This document shows, piece after piece, positions 1 through 11,452 of a stretch of DNA of 64,000 nucleotides. This DNA is from Forficula auricularia (lineage: Eukaryota > Arthropoda > Insecta > Dermaptera > Forficulidae): contig JALMQS010000618.1 in NCBI GenBank assembly GCA_024734495.1, positions 62,001 to 126,000 on the forward strand, given 5' to 3'. The first letter of the stretch is position 1, and the number at the start of each line of letters is the position of its first letter. The position numbers and the translations under genes are program-made. The notes below the pieces were generated by a model. The model was not told the origin of the DNA. It did not search any database and was given only the letters and a program-made list of their open reading frames with translations.

Positions 1-227
1 GGCCTACGCTGCGAAAAATGAACGAGGAGAGGATTAAAAAAAGAAATTCCATAATTCATATAGACAAAAGGTATTAGTTTGGGTTCGGGGATCAGTAGCT
101 TAGTGGATATAGGAGGTAAACCTCTTATGACAAAGCATTGCAGTACATATGCAAAGATCCCGGGTTCGAGCCCCGGCTGATCCTTTTGTCTGTAATAAAA
201 ATAATCTTTTCTTCGTTCCCTAAATTT
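1..227 (+). repeat. tRNA-containing repeat, copy 1 (may extend left of window)
   Basis: This stretch recurs at 34542-34768 with only a handful of substitutions over about 227 bp. It has a roughly 88-bp leader, a tRNA-like cloverleaf (separate entry) and a 3' tail of about 40 bp. Homology with copy 2 stops at about 227. The left limit is unknown because the copy starts at the window edge. I see no clear target duplication. It behaves like a Pol III-type SINE or a dispersed tRNA-like gene; I do not recognise the family. Confidence 0.8.
89..183 (+). tRNA. tRNA-like cloverleaf with 31-nt D-loop, anticodon position ACA
   Basis: All four stems pair perfectly: acceptor GGATCAG/CTGATCC (89-95/177-183), D-stem GCTT/AAGC (98-101/133-136), anticodon stem TTGCA/TGCAA (138-142/150-154) and T-stem CCGGG/CCCGG (160-164/172-176). 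The T-loop TTCGAGC is canonical, the variable loop has 5 nt and the anticodon loop GTACATA has T33. The A box TAGCTTAGTGG (96-106) and B box GGTTCGAGCCC (163-173) are present, and a TTTT terminator follows at 184-187. The D-loop (102-132) has 31 nt instead of about 8 and holds its own hairpin, with GGAGG facing CCTC. ACA is not a normal eukaryotic Cys anticodon, so this is more likely a tRNA-like SINE head or pseudogene than a working tRNA. Confidence 0.6.
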
Positions 228-522
228 GAATTTGGAAAAAAAAATAACATTCGCAACCACAATATCAAATATATTTTCAAGACTTTATTTTACTCTCTGC
301 CTCAGGCTCGAAGATTTGGATTAATTCGTTTCACAGGAATTTTATTTTTATTAGGTATTTCTAAAAAATTTATTCGAAGAATATTCCATTTTCTTTTCTC
401 TGTTTCTTATTCTCCTATTTTAAACTCAAAACACTTTATATTGACAATAAATAATTTGAAAATTTATATTGGGAAAATAAGGACAAGTTTTTATGTGTGA
501 CTTTTTAATTTATCCACCAACG

Positions 523-549
523 TTTCGTCGACTTTGCCGACTTCTTCAG
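523..549 (-). ncRNA. Hammerhead-like core module
   Basis: Read on the minus strand: CTGAAGA, one A, stem GTCG/CGAC, then GAAAC. It lies in the left arm of the 447-1140 palindrome. No cleavage has been shown, and the extra base before stem II departs from the canonical hammerhead, where position 10.1 is G paired to C11.1. Confidence 0.4.
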
Positions 550-1039
550 GGCTTCTACAATTATAAGAACATTCTTGATATGAATTTACAAAAGTACAGT
601 TTGAATTCAAAAACAAACATGTATCAATAGTTTACCTACCAAATAGTCATGTCACACATTCGTCTAAATTTTCTTATTCTTTTCGTTACCATTGAAGGCC
701 ATCAGAATATAATTTTCAAAAAATATTTGGCACATTCACAAAAAACACAATTTTTCTCTTTATAATAACAAGGTTGCCTTATTTTGTATATATGTGATTT
801 CTGTTCTGTTGTATTAATGAAATTGTTATTATAAAGAGAAAAATTGTGTTTTTTTGTGAATGTGCCAAATATTTTTTGAAAATTTATTCTGATGGTCTTC
901 AATGGTAACGAAAAGAATAAGAAAATTAGACGAATGTGTGACATGACTATTTGTAGTAAACTATTGATACATGTTTGTTTTTGAATTCAAACTGTACTTT
1001 GTAAATTCATATCAAAATGTTTTTATAATTGTAGAAGCC

Positions 1040-1066
1040 CTGAAGAAGTCGGCAAAGTCGACGAAA
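1040..1066 (+). ncRNA. Hammerhead-like core module
   Basis: CTGAAGA, one A, stem GTCG/CGAC, GAAACGTTGG. It is the plus-strand partner of the 523-549 module in the palindrome and is identical in core to 54362-54388. Confidence 0.4.
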
Positions 1067-1140
1067 CGTTGGTGGATAAATAAAAAAGTCACACATAAAA
1101 AACTTGTCCTTATTTTCCCAATATAAACTTTCAAATTATA

Positions 1141-2474
1141 AATTAAATTATGGACGAAAATCATAATAATTGACAATAAAATGGAAAAACTTCTCTCCTA
1201 TAGTCGTGACTCTTCAAAGTGTTCTGCAAAATTTCTTAAAGTATTAACTCATTAATTAACTATGAAAGTTTTCAAAATGTTAATAATTTGTTTATATGTA
1301 ATTAAAGAATTGATTTTTTTTCCTTTTCCAATAAAAATTGATTCGGATTTCTCGTTTTTTTCAATTCCTTATCCTCTGTTTTCGATCTTAAAGCTTAATC
1401 CATTGTCTCATCACGTGTTTGTTTTATGTGGCTCTGTTCCTCGTCCTTCCCTCTCCATCCCACACTGTATTATCTATTTTATTTTTTCCTGGAGTGTGCT
1501 AATGCGTTAAATTATGTTTCAGCAGCAACAGCAACAACATTCATGCAAGTCATGATGATATTATTATCAAAATAGAAAAACAGTCCGGAGTCACAGACCG
1601 AAATCCAGAAGTCAACGAAAGACGAATAGAGAGACCCCGGGCGTCAGGTGGGGACAGTGAGGAGACAAGTTTTTTTTTTAAGTAACATTGTGTCAAACTG
1701 ATGGAAAAAGTGTGAGCGAGTTCTTTTCTCGCTATTGTAAGAAATCTACCATATACAGGTGGGATTAATCGGTGTAACATAAAGCTTACCTATATAAATA
1801 TAACAGAATCAAATTATGGAAGCATCACCAAAATCTTCTTTTGAGTATTATAGAACAGCATTTTTCAAACTATGCTCCACAGAGCAAAAATGGGCCAAGA
1901 AGTCTGTCCTTGTGGTCCTTCACAAAAAAGAGAAACAAAAGAAACAACAAAATTCAAAAGAATAGATTATCTCACTATATAGCTGAAAATCTTCGAGTTT
2001 GGAAATTACACATGGCAATCGTCTTTTAATTTATTTATCTTCCTTCCGACTACAAGCTCTACTCTCAGCAACAAAGAAGAAGGATCAAACGCACTGACCC
2101 TGGTGCTTCTCGTCATCTTTTCATCAGAATAAATATGCCAAAAAATGCTAAATTTGCTTTCTAAGGAACAAGAGTAAGGTGGTTCGCAAGCTATTTTAGC
2201 TTATAAAAGTGGTCCCCTGCTTCAAAAAAGCTTGAGGAACGATGTTATGAGCATGAATAAAGGGTTCAGAAGTTCAAAAATAATTCTTTGGGGTCCATTT
2301 ACTGCGGAATCCAAGAATTATATAAAGCTTTGGTCCTCTGAGGATAAATTTCTGGTTACTTGCCTGATTTAGTTGTTCAAAACTTACCACCTGGTATAGG
2401 TAGTGGAAATGTCATGAATATATCTTACGTTTCGATTATAGGCCACCGATGGCTTATCTATAAAACACTCAATA
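1141..2474. other. No gene; one GC-richer patch and one coding-like trace
   Basis: The first part is AT-rich. A less AT-rich patch at 1505-1780 resembles nothing I know. From about 2030 to 2460 the base use looks more coding-like, and one frame can be followed with several stops, but I recognise no family. It could be the remnant of a larger mobile element or a chance composition shift. Confidence 0.3.
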
Positions 2475-2482
2475 TAATACAG

Positions 2483-2791
2483 CAGTGTTCTTCAACCTTT
2501 GACATCCCGCGAAACCCTTTGTTGGGACAATTTTTTTTATGGAACCCTTCGTTCAGTAGCACACTCATATTTTTTTTTTTTGAGGGTGGGGGTATCGTAT
2601 TACATATTACATGTTATGAACAATGTGCGTCACTCCCTTTGTAATAAAAACTTTAAATAAGATATAATTTTGCATTTATTCAAACAAAATATCTCTCTAG
2701 TTGTGAAACCGGGTTAATGTTCGAATTTTAGCATTGACTCGCGGAACCCCTAAAGCCTACGGTTCCGCGGAACACAGGTAGTAGAAATCTG
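2483..2791. mobile_element. hAT-type MITE, 309 bp
   Basis: The element starts CAGTGTTCTTCAACC and ends in a decayed inverted copy, GGTAGTAGAAATCTG. It is bounded by the 8-bp duplication TAATACAG (2475-2482) / CAATACAG (2792-2799), 7 of 8 identical. Subterminal CGCGGAACC-type motifs sit at the right and a related CGCGAAACCC at the left. An 8-bp duplication with CAG ends is the hAT hallmark. It has no coding content, so it depends on transposase made elsewhere. Confidence 0.85.
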
Positions 2792-2799
2792 CAATACAG

Positions 2800-4456
2800 C
2801 ATAGATTAATAATCTGTAGTACATTTATAAGTAGAACACTGAGATGTAACAAAATAATAATTTAATAGTTCACTCTTAGTTTTACAAATATGTGAACGAT
2901 CACATATTATAGTTAGTGCTGTAACCATGATAATCTGTTCAATCTATGACCAAATATCATAACATCATACTCCTGAAAAAAGTACGAATTAAAAGAAATT
3001 TCCTAGGTGGTACATAAATTTTTAGCAGTTTATTTAAAAAGGTTGGAAATTCCTGCTATATAAGAAGAGTTGCAAAACAGTCGTTCTAAATTTGTCTTTT
3101 GTAGAAAAAATTAAGTTGGGTTTTTAGTGAATATACCCATAATCCTACAATATCAGTTTTCAAGTATCTATAATGATTGAAAAAGGCATAAAATCGTATG
3201 TTTTTTATGTATAATCTTTGAATATTTTCGATTAAAATAATTCAAATTAAATTTAATTAATCTCCCTGTTCCAAACCAGAAAATCTTCCTTTCTGAATAG
3301 GTTTTGAAATGAGAATTTAAATATAAGGACGATATGCACAGTTTCGGTTCCTAGTTTGAAAAAAATAATAATTAATTGAATTTTTATACTCCTTTTCGAT
3401 TTAAACGGTTAATTAAATAAAATTGAACATTTTCACGTGATATTATCAATTTAAATTTTACAATTTTATAGATTCAATAATGTGAAAAGATTTTCATTTG
3501 TAAGAGTAAATAAATTCGTCCCATTTGTAATTTCTCCTGCCCTTTCCGTCAATTAATACATATTAAAACTATGTTGATTAGAAATATAACTAGGTATTTA
3601 ACATATGATTATTCTTTATGGTTAGGGAATAATTTTAATTAAACATGATAGATTCTCATCACGCATTTTCTTCTTTTCCGAGACCACACACAAAAATTCG
3701 GGCAAAAAAACATCACCAACAGCCGTCTAATATAGTAATTAAGAGGAATTTAATTAGCCCTTAATTTGAGATAGGATTAAAATTCTTAGAAAAACATCTG
3801 ATAAGTCAATATTTTTTTATTGATGAGTAGTGGATGAGAAGATCTTCATTCTCATCCGTTCTCGATCTGTTTTTTGGAGAAATTTGCATATAAACCGCAT
3901 AAAAAGCATTTCCACGTCCGTTTCGGACTTGGAAAATTAATTTCAAACGAGTGGTCAGAAACAAAATAAGTAATTAATTAATAAGTATGTACATATTCGT
4001 ATATATGGAGGATTTGATTTTGATTATACCATTTTTTTCTTTTTGAGTATTTGATGAGAAAATTTGATGTGCTTGGTGAAATATTCAACAAAACAAATAC
4101 TCAAAGAGGATATGTTATTAGAGATCGATTAAAAAAGTAGTAATGACAATTAGAGTGCAAGTTAGGTTTGCTTGTATTTTATTGAAGTAATTAAGTACTA
4201 GTAAAGGAATCGAGAACGTTAACGAGACTTTTTCAGCTCAAATCGGAGAATTAGAGTTAAAGAAAATAGATAATCGATATGTATTGAATTTAAATGTTTT
4301 TTTGTTATTTGTTTACTCAACCTACAAAATTAATTGATATAATATAAATATATGTAATGTTTTGTGTTCTATTAATTGATTCTGTATTTTTTTTCAGTTC
4401 AGAAAATACCTGATTTTAATTTTCTTCTTCTACCATATTTGTTTCGATTAGATTTA
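2800..4456. other. AT-rich stretch, nothing recognised
   Basis: I see no open frame of note, no terminal repeats and no RNA gene. Short inverted words such as GAGTATTTG/CAAATACTC near 4045-4103 are the only structure. Confidence 0.5.
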
Positions 4457-4662
4457 GGGCCAGTTGTAAGTCGGTTGGTAAAGTCTTTGTAAAAGTTGAC
4501 AAAGTGTAAAACTTTAGAATTCACCTTGTGCCTTGGCCGGATGGCCAATCAGATGACACGCATTTTCATCTTATTGGTCATCCCGCCGGACACTAACGTG
4601 AATTCTAAGGTTTACCCTTTGTAATCAACTTTTACAAGACTATCAACCGACATAACTGGCTC
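4457..4662. mobile_element. PIF/Harbinger-type palindromic MITE (diverged copy)
   Basis: The left end GGGCCAGTTGTAAGTCGG and right end CCGACATAACTGGCTC are inverted copies, and the similarity continues inward past TAGAATTCAC toward the centre. TTA precedes the left end; the right flank is AAA, so the duplication is decayed. Related copies lie at 46809-46901 (half), 53557-53750 and 60203-60368. TWA duplications and GGGCC-type ends are typical of PIF/Harbinger MITEs. Confidence 0.7.
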
Positions 4663-5193
4663 AAAAGTATTTTCTTCAGAATATTGTCCTCGAAAAATTA
4701 TTAGTTTAAATTCTTGTATACTAGTATGTTGATTTACAAGTATCTTCTATTATAAAAGCGCTTATGCTGTCTGTCGCGATCCACTCATTTAAAACCCACA
4801 AATAGTTTATGTCAAATTTATTAAAATTAGAAAATTTAAATTATTATTTTAAAATCCACGAATGTTCAGGATCAAAAAATCAAGATTTAGGAAGATTCCC
4901 TCCGGAGGCGGGCTTTGCAGCTGTTTTACAATAATTTAAGTGGTAAGTGAGCGCTTTTGATCCACTGGTGATTATATGGAGGTGCCATCTTATGATATAA
5001 TATTTTTGATTCAGGAGTGTATATGTATGGTGTGTTAGTGTGTAAGCCACGATAAAAGAGCATGTTGACATCATCAACAATTTGCTGGTTTACTTGGGGT
5101 TAATCGAGGGGTGAACCGCGACCTAATACCGTGTACACCTACTTCTACTTCCACTCTCATTTTAGAGTAGAAGAAAATAGATAAAGGGGCATT
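4663..5193. other. Unclassified flank; left arm of an inverted pair at 5089-5150
   Basis: A segment around GGGGTGAACCGCGA (5108-5121) reappears inverted at about 6178-6240, on the other side of the hAT element. Removing the hAT element would bring the two arms close together, so the hAT element probably jumped into an older short palindromic repeat. Confidence 0.5.
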
Positions 5194-5201
5194 ATCTAAT
5201 G

Positions 5202-6161
5202 CAGGGGTTCCCAACCGGTGGTACGCGTACCACTGGTGGTACGCAGGAACGTTTCAGGTGGTCCGCGTGTTCAACAGTCATCGCAGCCAGTGGACAAAAT
5301 AAACTCCTTCAAGAGAAAGTTGGTCCTGTTTTATTCACAAATACAGGAGGAGAATTTATTTACATTTCCCACTCTATCATCATTTTTTGAAGAAAATGAA
5401 ATATCTCCAAAAACCAGATGTGGTTGCAGATATCATTGTTCACTTGGAAGGCCTTCAAAAAATCTTTAAGAAGTATTTCTCTGAAGATTATTCAAAAGTG
5501 GACTGGATCAGAAACCTTTTTAGGGAACCTCACCAAATGAATTTGAACTAAAAGAAAGTTTTATCGATCTTGCAGAAGATAGTTCCTTGAAAAGATTATT
5601 TTAAAGAGAAATCTTTAATTAACTTCTGGATCGGATGTAAAACCGAGTACCCTCTGACCTTCCGGCAAGCTCTGCTATTTTTGATGCCATTTGTTACGAG
5701 TTACTTGTGTGAGAGTGGATTTTCTGAACTCGTGTAGATAAAAATAAACATAGAAGTAGAATAAGTGTCGAAGAGGACTTAAGAGTGAAGATAAGTTCCA
5801 TTAGTCCTAATGTTGATATTTTAATCACAGGCAAACAACAACAAGTTTCGCACTAAAGACTATAAAAGTATATTTTGTATGATGAATGATGATTAATTTT
5901 TTGCTGAGTTTGTACTAATTTTTTATTTGTATGTTTTTAGACCTATGGGTAATAAATAAAACTGTAAATTAATATCATTTAATCTTCTTATTTCTCCTTT
6001 ATTATAACCATGTTATAAATAAACAAATATCTAACCATTGAATATGAAGTTTTCTCAGGAATTTAATTTAAAAAATAAAAAAAATATTTAGGTCTGGTGG
6101 TACGCCAAAATTTCTCAAAAAATCAAGTGGTACGCAGGCGCAAAAAGGTTGGGAACCCCTG
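5202..6161 (+). mobile_element. hAT (Charlie-like) element, 960 bp, internally deleted
   Basis: It has perfect 15-bp terminal inverted repeats, CAGGGGTTCCCAACC and GGTTGGGAACCCCTG, and a perfect 8-bp target duplication ATCTAATG (5194-5201, 6162-6169). GGTGGTACGC-type subterminal repeats lie next to both ends. The interior holds the remnant of a ZBED-like transposase (separate entry). Full-length relatives are several times longer, so this copy has lost most of its gene. Confidence 0.95.
5396..5856 (+). pseudogene. Decayed hAT transposase, C-terminal dimerisation region
   Basis: Three blocks in different frames match the end of ZBED-type hAT transposases. The first (from 5396) opens with MKYLQKPDVV. 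The second (5663-5737) reads MPFVTSYLCESGFSELV near its end, the signature of the hAT C-terminal dimerisation domain. The third (about 5744-5856) contains SVEEDLRVKISSI and ends in QVSH before a stop. Frameshifts and in-frame stops separate the blocks, and the BED finger and most of the RNase H-like catalytic part are missing. It cannot encode an active enzyme. Confidence 0.85.
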
Positions 6162-6169
6162 ATCTAATG

Positions 6170-8420
6170 AATTCCATAGACGTGTACTTACACCTAATTC
6201 CAATCGCGGTTCACCTCTCGGTGTTAACTCATCGTATTGTAGTAAAGGAACGGATTTTGAATCGGCTAAATTTTTATTTTTCTTAATTTTTAAAACGAAC
6301 ATATATATTTATTAAATTTTTAAATTTAATTTATACCTACCGATTGTTCAGGTAATGTTTCGTCTTTAACTATACAATTTTTTCTGAAACAACTTGAATT
6401 ATTATTGCTAATGTGATTTCATGCATCTAATTAATTGTTCTCCAAATTTGAATGTTTTTCTAATGTTCAAAAAATAATGACACGTTTTCACTGAAGCCTT
6501 TTTCAAAAATCAAATTAATTCCATATAGCAAAGTAAAGTGGATTCGATACAATGTCCCTCAAGTTTTTTAATAAATGATTGTGTTAAGGGATGGTGGTGT
6601 AACATATTAAATAAAAAAAGAAAATTTTTGAAATTTTTTTTTGGAACTTTTTTTAAACAAGCATCTGATCTTTTATTTATGTGAAACCTACTTAGTATTT
6701 TATATTAAAAAATTTTTTTTTTTAATTTTCTTTACTTAAAATGACTGTGTTTTTAATTCAAAAGTCGGCATACGGAATTTATTTGTATTATGGATAGATT
6801 GTTCTGATGAAAATATCTCAACGACAATAAGTAATCTAGAGTTGTTTCAAATGAACATATTCAGATCACTTAGAGAATTCATAGGGTAAGAGTAATTCAA
6901 AAATCAAAGCTCAATAGAGATTGAAATTATAATTTGCAGCTTGAAATCTTAAATCTCCTTAAGTTAAGGAACTTAGTGTGTTAAATCAAAACTGAAGATT
7001 CTTATTTCCGATTGACAGCTAACAAACAGTATCTGTGCTTGCTAATAAATCATAGAGTGCTTGATGGTCCGATAATTTAATTCTTATTTTGTAGGAGTTT
7101 TTGTTGTGCAGGCCCAGATTTTTTTTTTGAAGGGTGAGATTCAGAGTGAAACCATAGAAGTATAATTTCCATAATATCTTTTGCTCAGAACTGCAACTTT
7201 TCAGCCAGAATCAAGTCCATACTTACAATTTTACTGGAACTACAACAGAATCTGCTTTGAAGTTGGTATATTAACATACTCGAACTATTTTTCTCTAAAC
7301 CATTTAACGAATTGCAAGGTCAAATAAACTATCCTTAATTTATGTTTTCGAATGTTGAACACATGTCTACAAGTCACTACACGGAGGGTGTAGATAAAAA
7401 TTGCCTTGGCTTGGGAATGCCTATAAGTAACCATTTCGCATGGCTCGAAGGTAATTGGGGCCCACGTATCTATTGACACCTCCGTCGAGTTAAAGGCAAA
7501 TTTACGAGCTTTCGATACCCGATGATCATTGGCTATTTAAAATATTCAAAATACTTAAAGGGGAGGGTCAAAGCCCTCCAGGGGGACCTCTTCACGTTTG
7601 ATTATACTTATTTGAGGATGAAGACATTGTCCCGGCCACTCCCAACACCTGCCCTTTTGTCTTCAACCAACGATAAATTAAAATAACAGTCCATTTGGAC
7701 GGATTACAACGCTACAATCAAGTCTAAATGCTAGTACGATATTTGCTTTGATAAATATTGTTATTAGCAACAACGAGTCAAATAAAAAATTATAATATTT
7801 TCATTATTACCTCTCTGATTAGAAGCGAGAAGAAGAGATAATATTTAATAGGCTAAATGATTATTCTGTGTAAGTGGAAAGTGTGGTAGGAGTATAATAA
7901 TACTACCATTTACTTGATGGACTTAAACTATTAGATTATATATTTAAATTATCGTTAAAAGTTATTTTTCTTAAAATAATAAAAGTTGTAATTTGAAAAA
8001 TAATACTTTTGATAGTTTACTTTCATTCTTCACTATTGTGAAATAAGCTGATCCACGCAGAAATAAATACATTTATTGGGGTTGTGGGGTGGATGCCAGT
8101 GAATAATAATTAATTCTACATGCCGAAACGAATCACTAATAACAATTTTAACACATATTTTGATCTTTAATTATACACTATCATTATCATAAACATTGAC
8201 ACAACAACCCCTTGTGAGTCCAAGAATTTCACCCCTAAACACTTCGGCCCTGTTCAATTGTTCCGATATCTTCTTCAACATCATCCCTCCATCTCAGACT
8301 TAATCTGCAGCTTTTTACTTTTGGAATCGGCTCAAGGATTCTTTATGGGGACCGTGACCCATTATTAGCTGATCTAGGAGAATTATAAAAGCATTATAAA
8401 GGGATAGCACATTCCATGGG
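6170..8420. other. No gene seen
   Basis: The right arm of the 5.1-kb inverted pair lies at 6178-6240. The rest is AT-rich with long T tracts near 6630-6730 and 7120. A less AT-rich patch at about 8215-8420 has no recognisable homology or frame. Confidence 0.4.
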
Positions 8421-8514
8421 AAAATTTTTAATTCAGGATAATTTCAATGATATCAGTCAAGCTTTGAGATCGGTGAAAAATTACTGTTTTGGGGAGTCAA
8501 CTCTCGCTCAACCC

Positions 8515-8585
8515 ATTTTAGTCGCCTCTTACGACAAGCAGGGGATACTGTGGACAAATTCTAACACCCTGTCCACAGGGGTTTC
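8515..8585. repeat. Conserved SINE-like domain, copy 1
   Basis: The block TTAGTCGCCTCTTACGAC, then AAGCAGGGGATACTGTGG, then a hairpin recurs at 63610-63671. The 9-bp stem is CTGTGGACA/TGTCCACAG (8548-8556 / 8570-8578). A block of this kind is widespread in invertebrate SINE-like repeats; I believe it belongs to a metazoan SINE domain but cannot name the family safely. There is no tRNA head here, so this is a fragment or tail. Confidence 0.55.
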
Positions 8586-8589
8586 TAAT

Positions 8590-10084
8590 TAAATTATATT
8601 AATGAATTAATTGTTAAAAACTTTTAGTAAATTGGAGTAAAAGTTAAAAACTTATTCAAGACTCGGTAACTTTATGCAAATTTTATTGATATGGCAATCT
8701 TTTGCCCATGAATCGTTTCAGCGAGCGAATTGAAACTATAATCGACATAGAGTTGTGGTTTAGTGTGTTAAGTTTCAGTGTATTTTATTTAATTTCAATA
8801 GCTATATAACTTTTAAAATGAAAGAAACTATAATAGAAAAACATTAAACTCGAAATAAGTACCTATGGCAAAAATGTAGTTTAATCAGAAATCGGAGACA
8901 AAATTGAAATTTTTCAAAGACTCGGTACTTATACTTTCCGCAGTTGCAATTTTTTGATAGAGTATAATTTGAGGTATAAAAGTGTTACTTGGTATAAAGT
9001 TTCAGCTTATTTATACTTTTATTTTTTACTGAAATTGAATGCAATAAGAGGCCCAACAGGAAGAAGCAATACCTATGGATCTCGAAAGACCCATACATTA
9101 CCGAATAGAAGAGTAATATGTAGACCAAATTTCAAAATATTAGTAGTAAAAGTATGCGTTCAAAAGCTTATTTTATAAAAATACAATTTTTTTTGCATTT
9201 TTCAAAGCGAAGCTCTAAATATAGAAAACAAAAAATCTAACCAATTCATAGTTTTGAAAATATAAACGTTATGACATCTGAACGAACTTTCTACGACTTT
9301 GTGTGACTCTGACTTACAATTTCCCGAATCTTATAATACCATCTTTAGTCCTTCAAGACTGAAGACCATTTCTTTTTTTGGAAATCTTGGTGATGCACCT
9401 TCTCAACACGCCCATTTTAACATTAATATCATGGGAAATAAAATAAATAAATATAATAGGGTACTTTTCTTAAGGATAACCTTAGCATCTGTCAAAATCG
9501 AAATGATATTTCAATTTAAGTACCTATATGTCAATGAGATCACTGAGATCGGATAAGAATAAAGATTCGCCTTGAAATCTGTATTGCGATCCAAATACAA
9601 TAAATCCATGTTCCACTTTACATTCTGCTTATGATTACGAATCCCCAATTATCCCACAGAATGTAGGCTACATTGTGCTGGACTGATGGATGGACGGCCA
9701 GTTGATTGGATGCTTGGGCTGAAGGAGGAGTGGATAACGTTCCATTAAAATGAATGACGGAATTTCGATAAAAGAAAATATCAGGTTCGGACAAGATCAG
9801 TAAATATTAATTATTTCGAATCAGAGTCACGACTTGGCCGTCTCGGTACCACTCGAGCCCCTCCTCGTATGGATGCGATGGCCCATTTCTGATTTCTATG
9901 TCAAACATAGAGAAATTTTAATGGAAATGAGTTCTATAAGAAAAATATATTAAAAAAGAAACTTTTTAAAATGCACAAAGAATCTAAAAATAGTTTTTTT
10001 ATAGTAAGAAATCAATAAAGTTTTCCTCTGATAGATTCAAATAAACGTATACATATACTCATTATTCATATAAAGAACGAATAT
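8590..10084. other. No gene; faint copy of the 50-kb tandem unit
   Basis: Around 8655-8790 the order ACTCGGTAACTT, AATTTTATTG, AGCGA, TTGAAACT follows the order of blocks in the 50.3-51.3 kb array, so a diverged single unit is likely. A patch at 9650-9900 is less AT-rich and apparently unique. Nothing else is recognised. Confidence 0.35.
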
Positions 10085-10480
10085 TAATATAGACGTTTCG
10101 GCCTGAATTTATCGGCCTATCTTCAGTTTATTGGGATATGGTATACTACATATTACCTACAAGTACATATGATTGTTCCTGGTTTTGTCAGCAATAGGAA
10201 ATTTAACGTTCATTTATTTAGTGTTGTAATGGAATCCAAGATGAGATTATCTTATACAAATTTGTTTTATATATAAAAATAAATAAATCATATGACCTCA
10301 TATTAGAGGTCATTTACAACCCTCCACGACAACACTAAATGTATATGAAGTTAAATTCCTTGTTGTTGACAAAACCAGGAACAATCACATGTACTTACGG
10401 TAATATGTGTATAATTCCCAATAAATCGAAAATGGCCCGATAAATTCAGGCCGAAACGTCTTTAATCTGGGAAATTTATT
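10085..10480. repeat. Palindromic element, arms 10085-10240 / 10320-10480
   Basis: The two arms are inverted and share GACAAAACCAGGAACAATCA, ATGTACTT and AAATTCAGGCCGAAACGTCT. The left arm carries a hammerhead-like module on the minus strand (10096-10126: CTGAAGA, TA, GGCC/GGCC, GAAAC). The right arm has a decayed version. A third, single-arm copy is at 16272-16475. Confidence 0.75.
10096..10126 (-). ncRNA. Hammerhead-like core module
   Basis: On the minus strand: CTGAAGA, TA, stem GGCC/GGCC with a 10-nt loop, GAAACGTC. The spacer before the stem is two bases here. It is predicted from pattern only. Confidence 0.35.
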
Positions 10481-11340
10481 GTACCCGGTGCATCCTTGCT
10501 TTGGCTGAATAACTCCCTCAACCTATTAGGAATACAAATATATGTGTACCGACCTATATAATTTATTTGTTTGAGACTATAGTTTCGGAGGGTTTGTCAG
10601 TATTTTAAATTAGAAATATTCTAGCTGTCATTTCTCATGGCTTCAAATAACTCGATTGGATATAGGAGTAGGTAAATTCGTTTAGTAATAGGAAGCTAGT
10701 CCACGCAAACGATTTGTTATTATTTCGTGTTCAAAAAAATAAAAATTTTAACTATAACTAAGGGATTGGGGCTGAATATGGAATTGGAATAATTATCGGA
10801 AAAGAGGTTTTTTTATTTAATTAGTTTTTTCCTCTTATTAAAAACAAGGAATAAAAAGATGATCAAGGACAGTCGATGGTGGAGAAGTAATCTCCGAAGT
10901 CGAAGCTCAAATACAATGTAGGTAAGTATACATTAATTGATGTAAAATAATTGGTTTAATTTAATAACTAAATTTGCGTCATGTGAATGTAATCTAAAAC
11001 AAATTTTAAAAGTGGGTTTTATAGCATGGTATTAATACTACGTAACATGTGATGAGTTGTGCCACACGACTTTCACTTATAATCTCGTCTTCATTAAATT
11101 CTTGCAATTTTCTCCATCCAAATTAGTTCACAGTAAACGCCAAAAGTGATATAGTGCTTCCAGTGGACCAATTTAGGCCAAAACGTTACTGTATTCTTTC
11201 TAGTCGGATTAACAACATAAATGTAGAATACTATTGCTTTATTTAATATTGTTCAGATATAGGTGTTTCAAATATTATTAATCCTGCCTAATCATTGATC
11301 TGCCCTTATTTTCATTTGTAATTGAATTTGTTGTAAATTT
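10481..11340. other. No gene; lone arm of the 46-kb foldback family
   Basis: At 10565-10620, GAGACTATAGTTTCGGAGG followed by TATTTTAAATTAGAA matches the left arm of the 45990-46182 element. The partner arm is missing. A related fragment is at 18960-19000. The rest is plain. Confidence 0.45.
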
Positions 11341-11452
11341 TATATAGTCAGAACTTTGTGTAGTAAATTTCTCTACGATATAGGTGGGGGGTAATCAATT
11401 ATACTTACTTGATAATATAAATTTTTTAAACACTCAAAGTTCTGACTATATA
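11341..11452. mobile_element. Short TIR element, 112 bp
   Basis: Perfect 18-bp inverted ends TATATAGTCAGAACTTTG / CAAAGTTCTGACTATATA enclose about 76 bp of unrelated sequence. Size and TA-rich ends suggest a TA-targeting (mariner-like) MITE; the target duplication is ambiguous because the ends start with TATATA. Confidence 0.7.

Larger units (their letters stand above)
447..1140. repeat. Large palindromic element, arms 447-771 / 823-1140
   Basis: Two arms of about 320 bp are near-perfect inverted copies around a spacer of about 51 bp. Each arm carries the hammerhead-like module (523-549 on minus, 1040-1066 on plus), followed outward by a GTTGGTGGATAAATA-type sequence and a CTTGTCCTTATTTT-type sequence. 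The outer 110 bp recurs as a single-arm fragment at 54357-54475. There is no coding capacity. A head-to-head dimer of a non-autonomous retroelement end is one explanation; a foldback DNA element is the other. Confidence 0.85.

Noticed and set aside
138..500. 120-codon frame after the tRNA-like repeat
   Set aside because: It starts inside the tRNA-like structure, crosses the repeat edge and ends in the palindrome; the residues are Ile/Phe/Lys/Asn-rich as expected from AT-rich DNA.
702..944. 80-codon minus-strand frame
   Set aside because: It lies across the centre of the 447-1140 palindrome and repeats itself in mirror; not coding.
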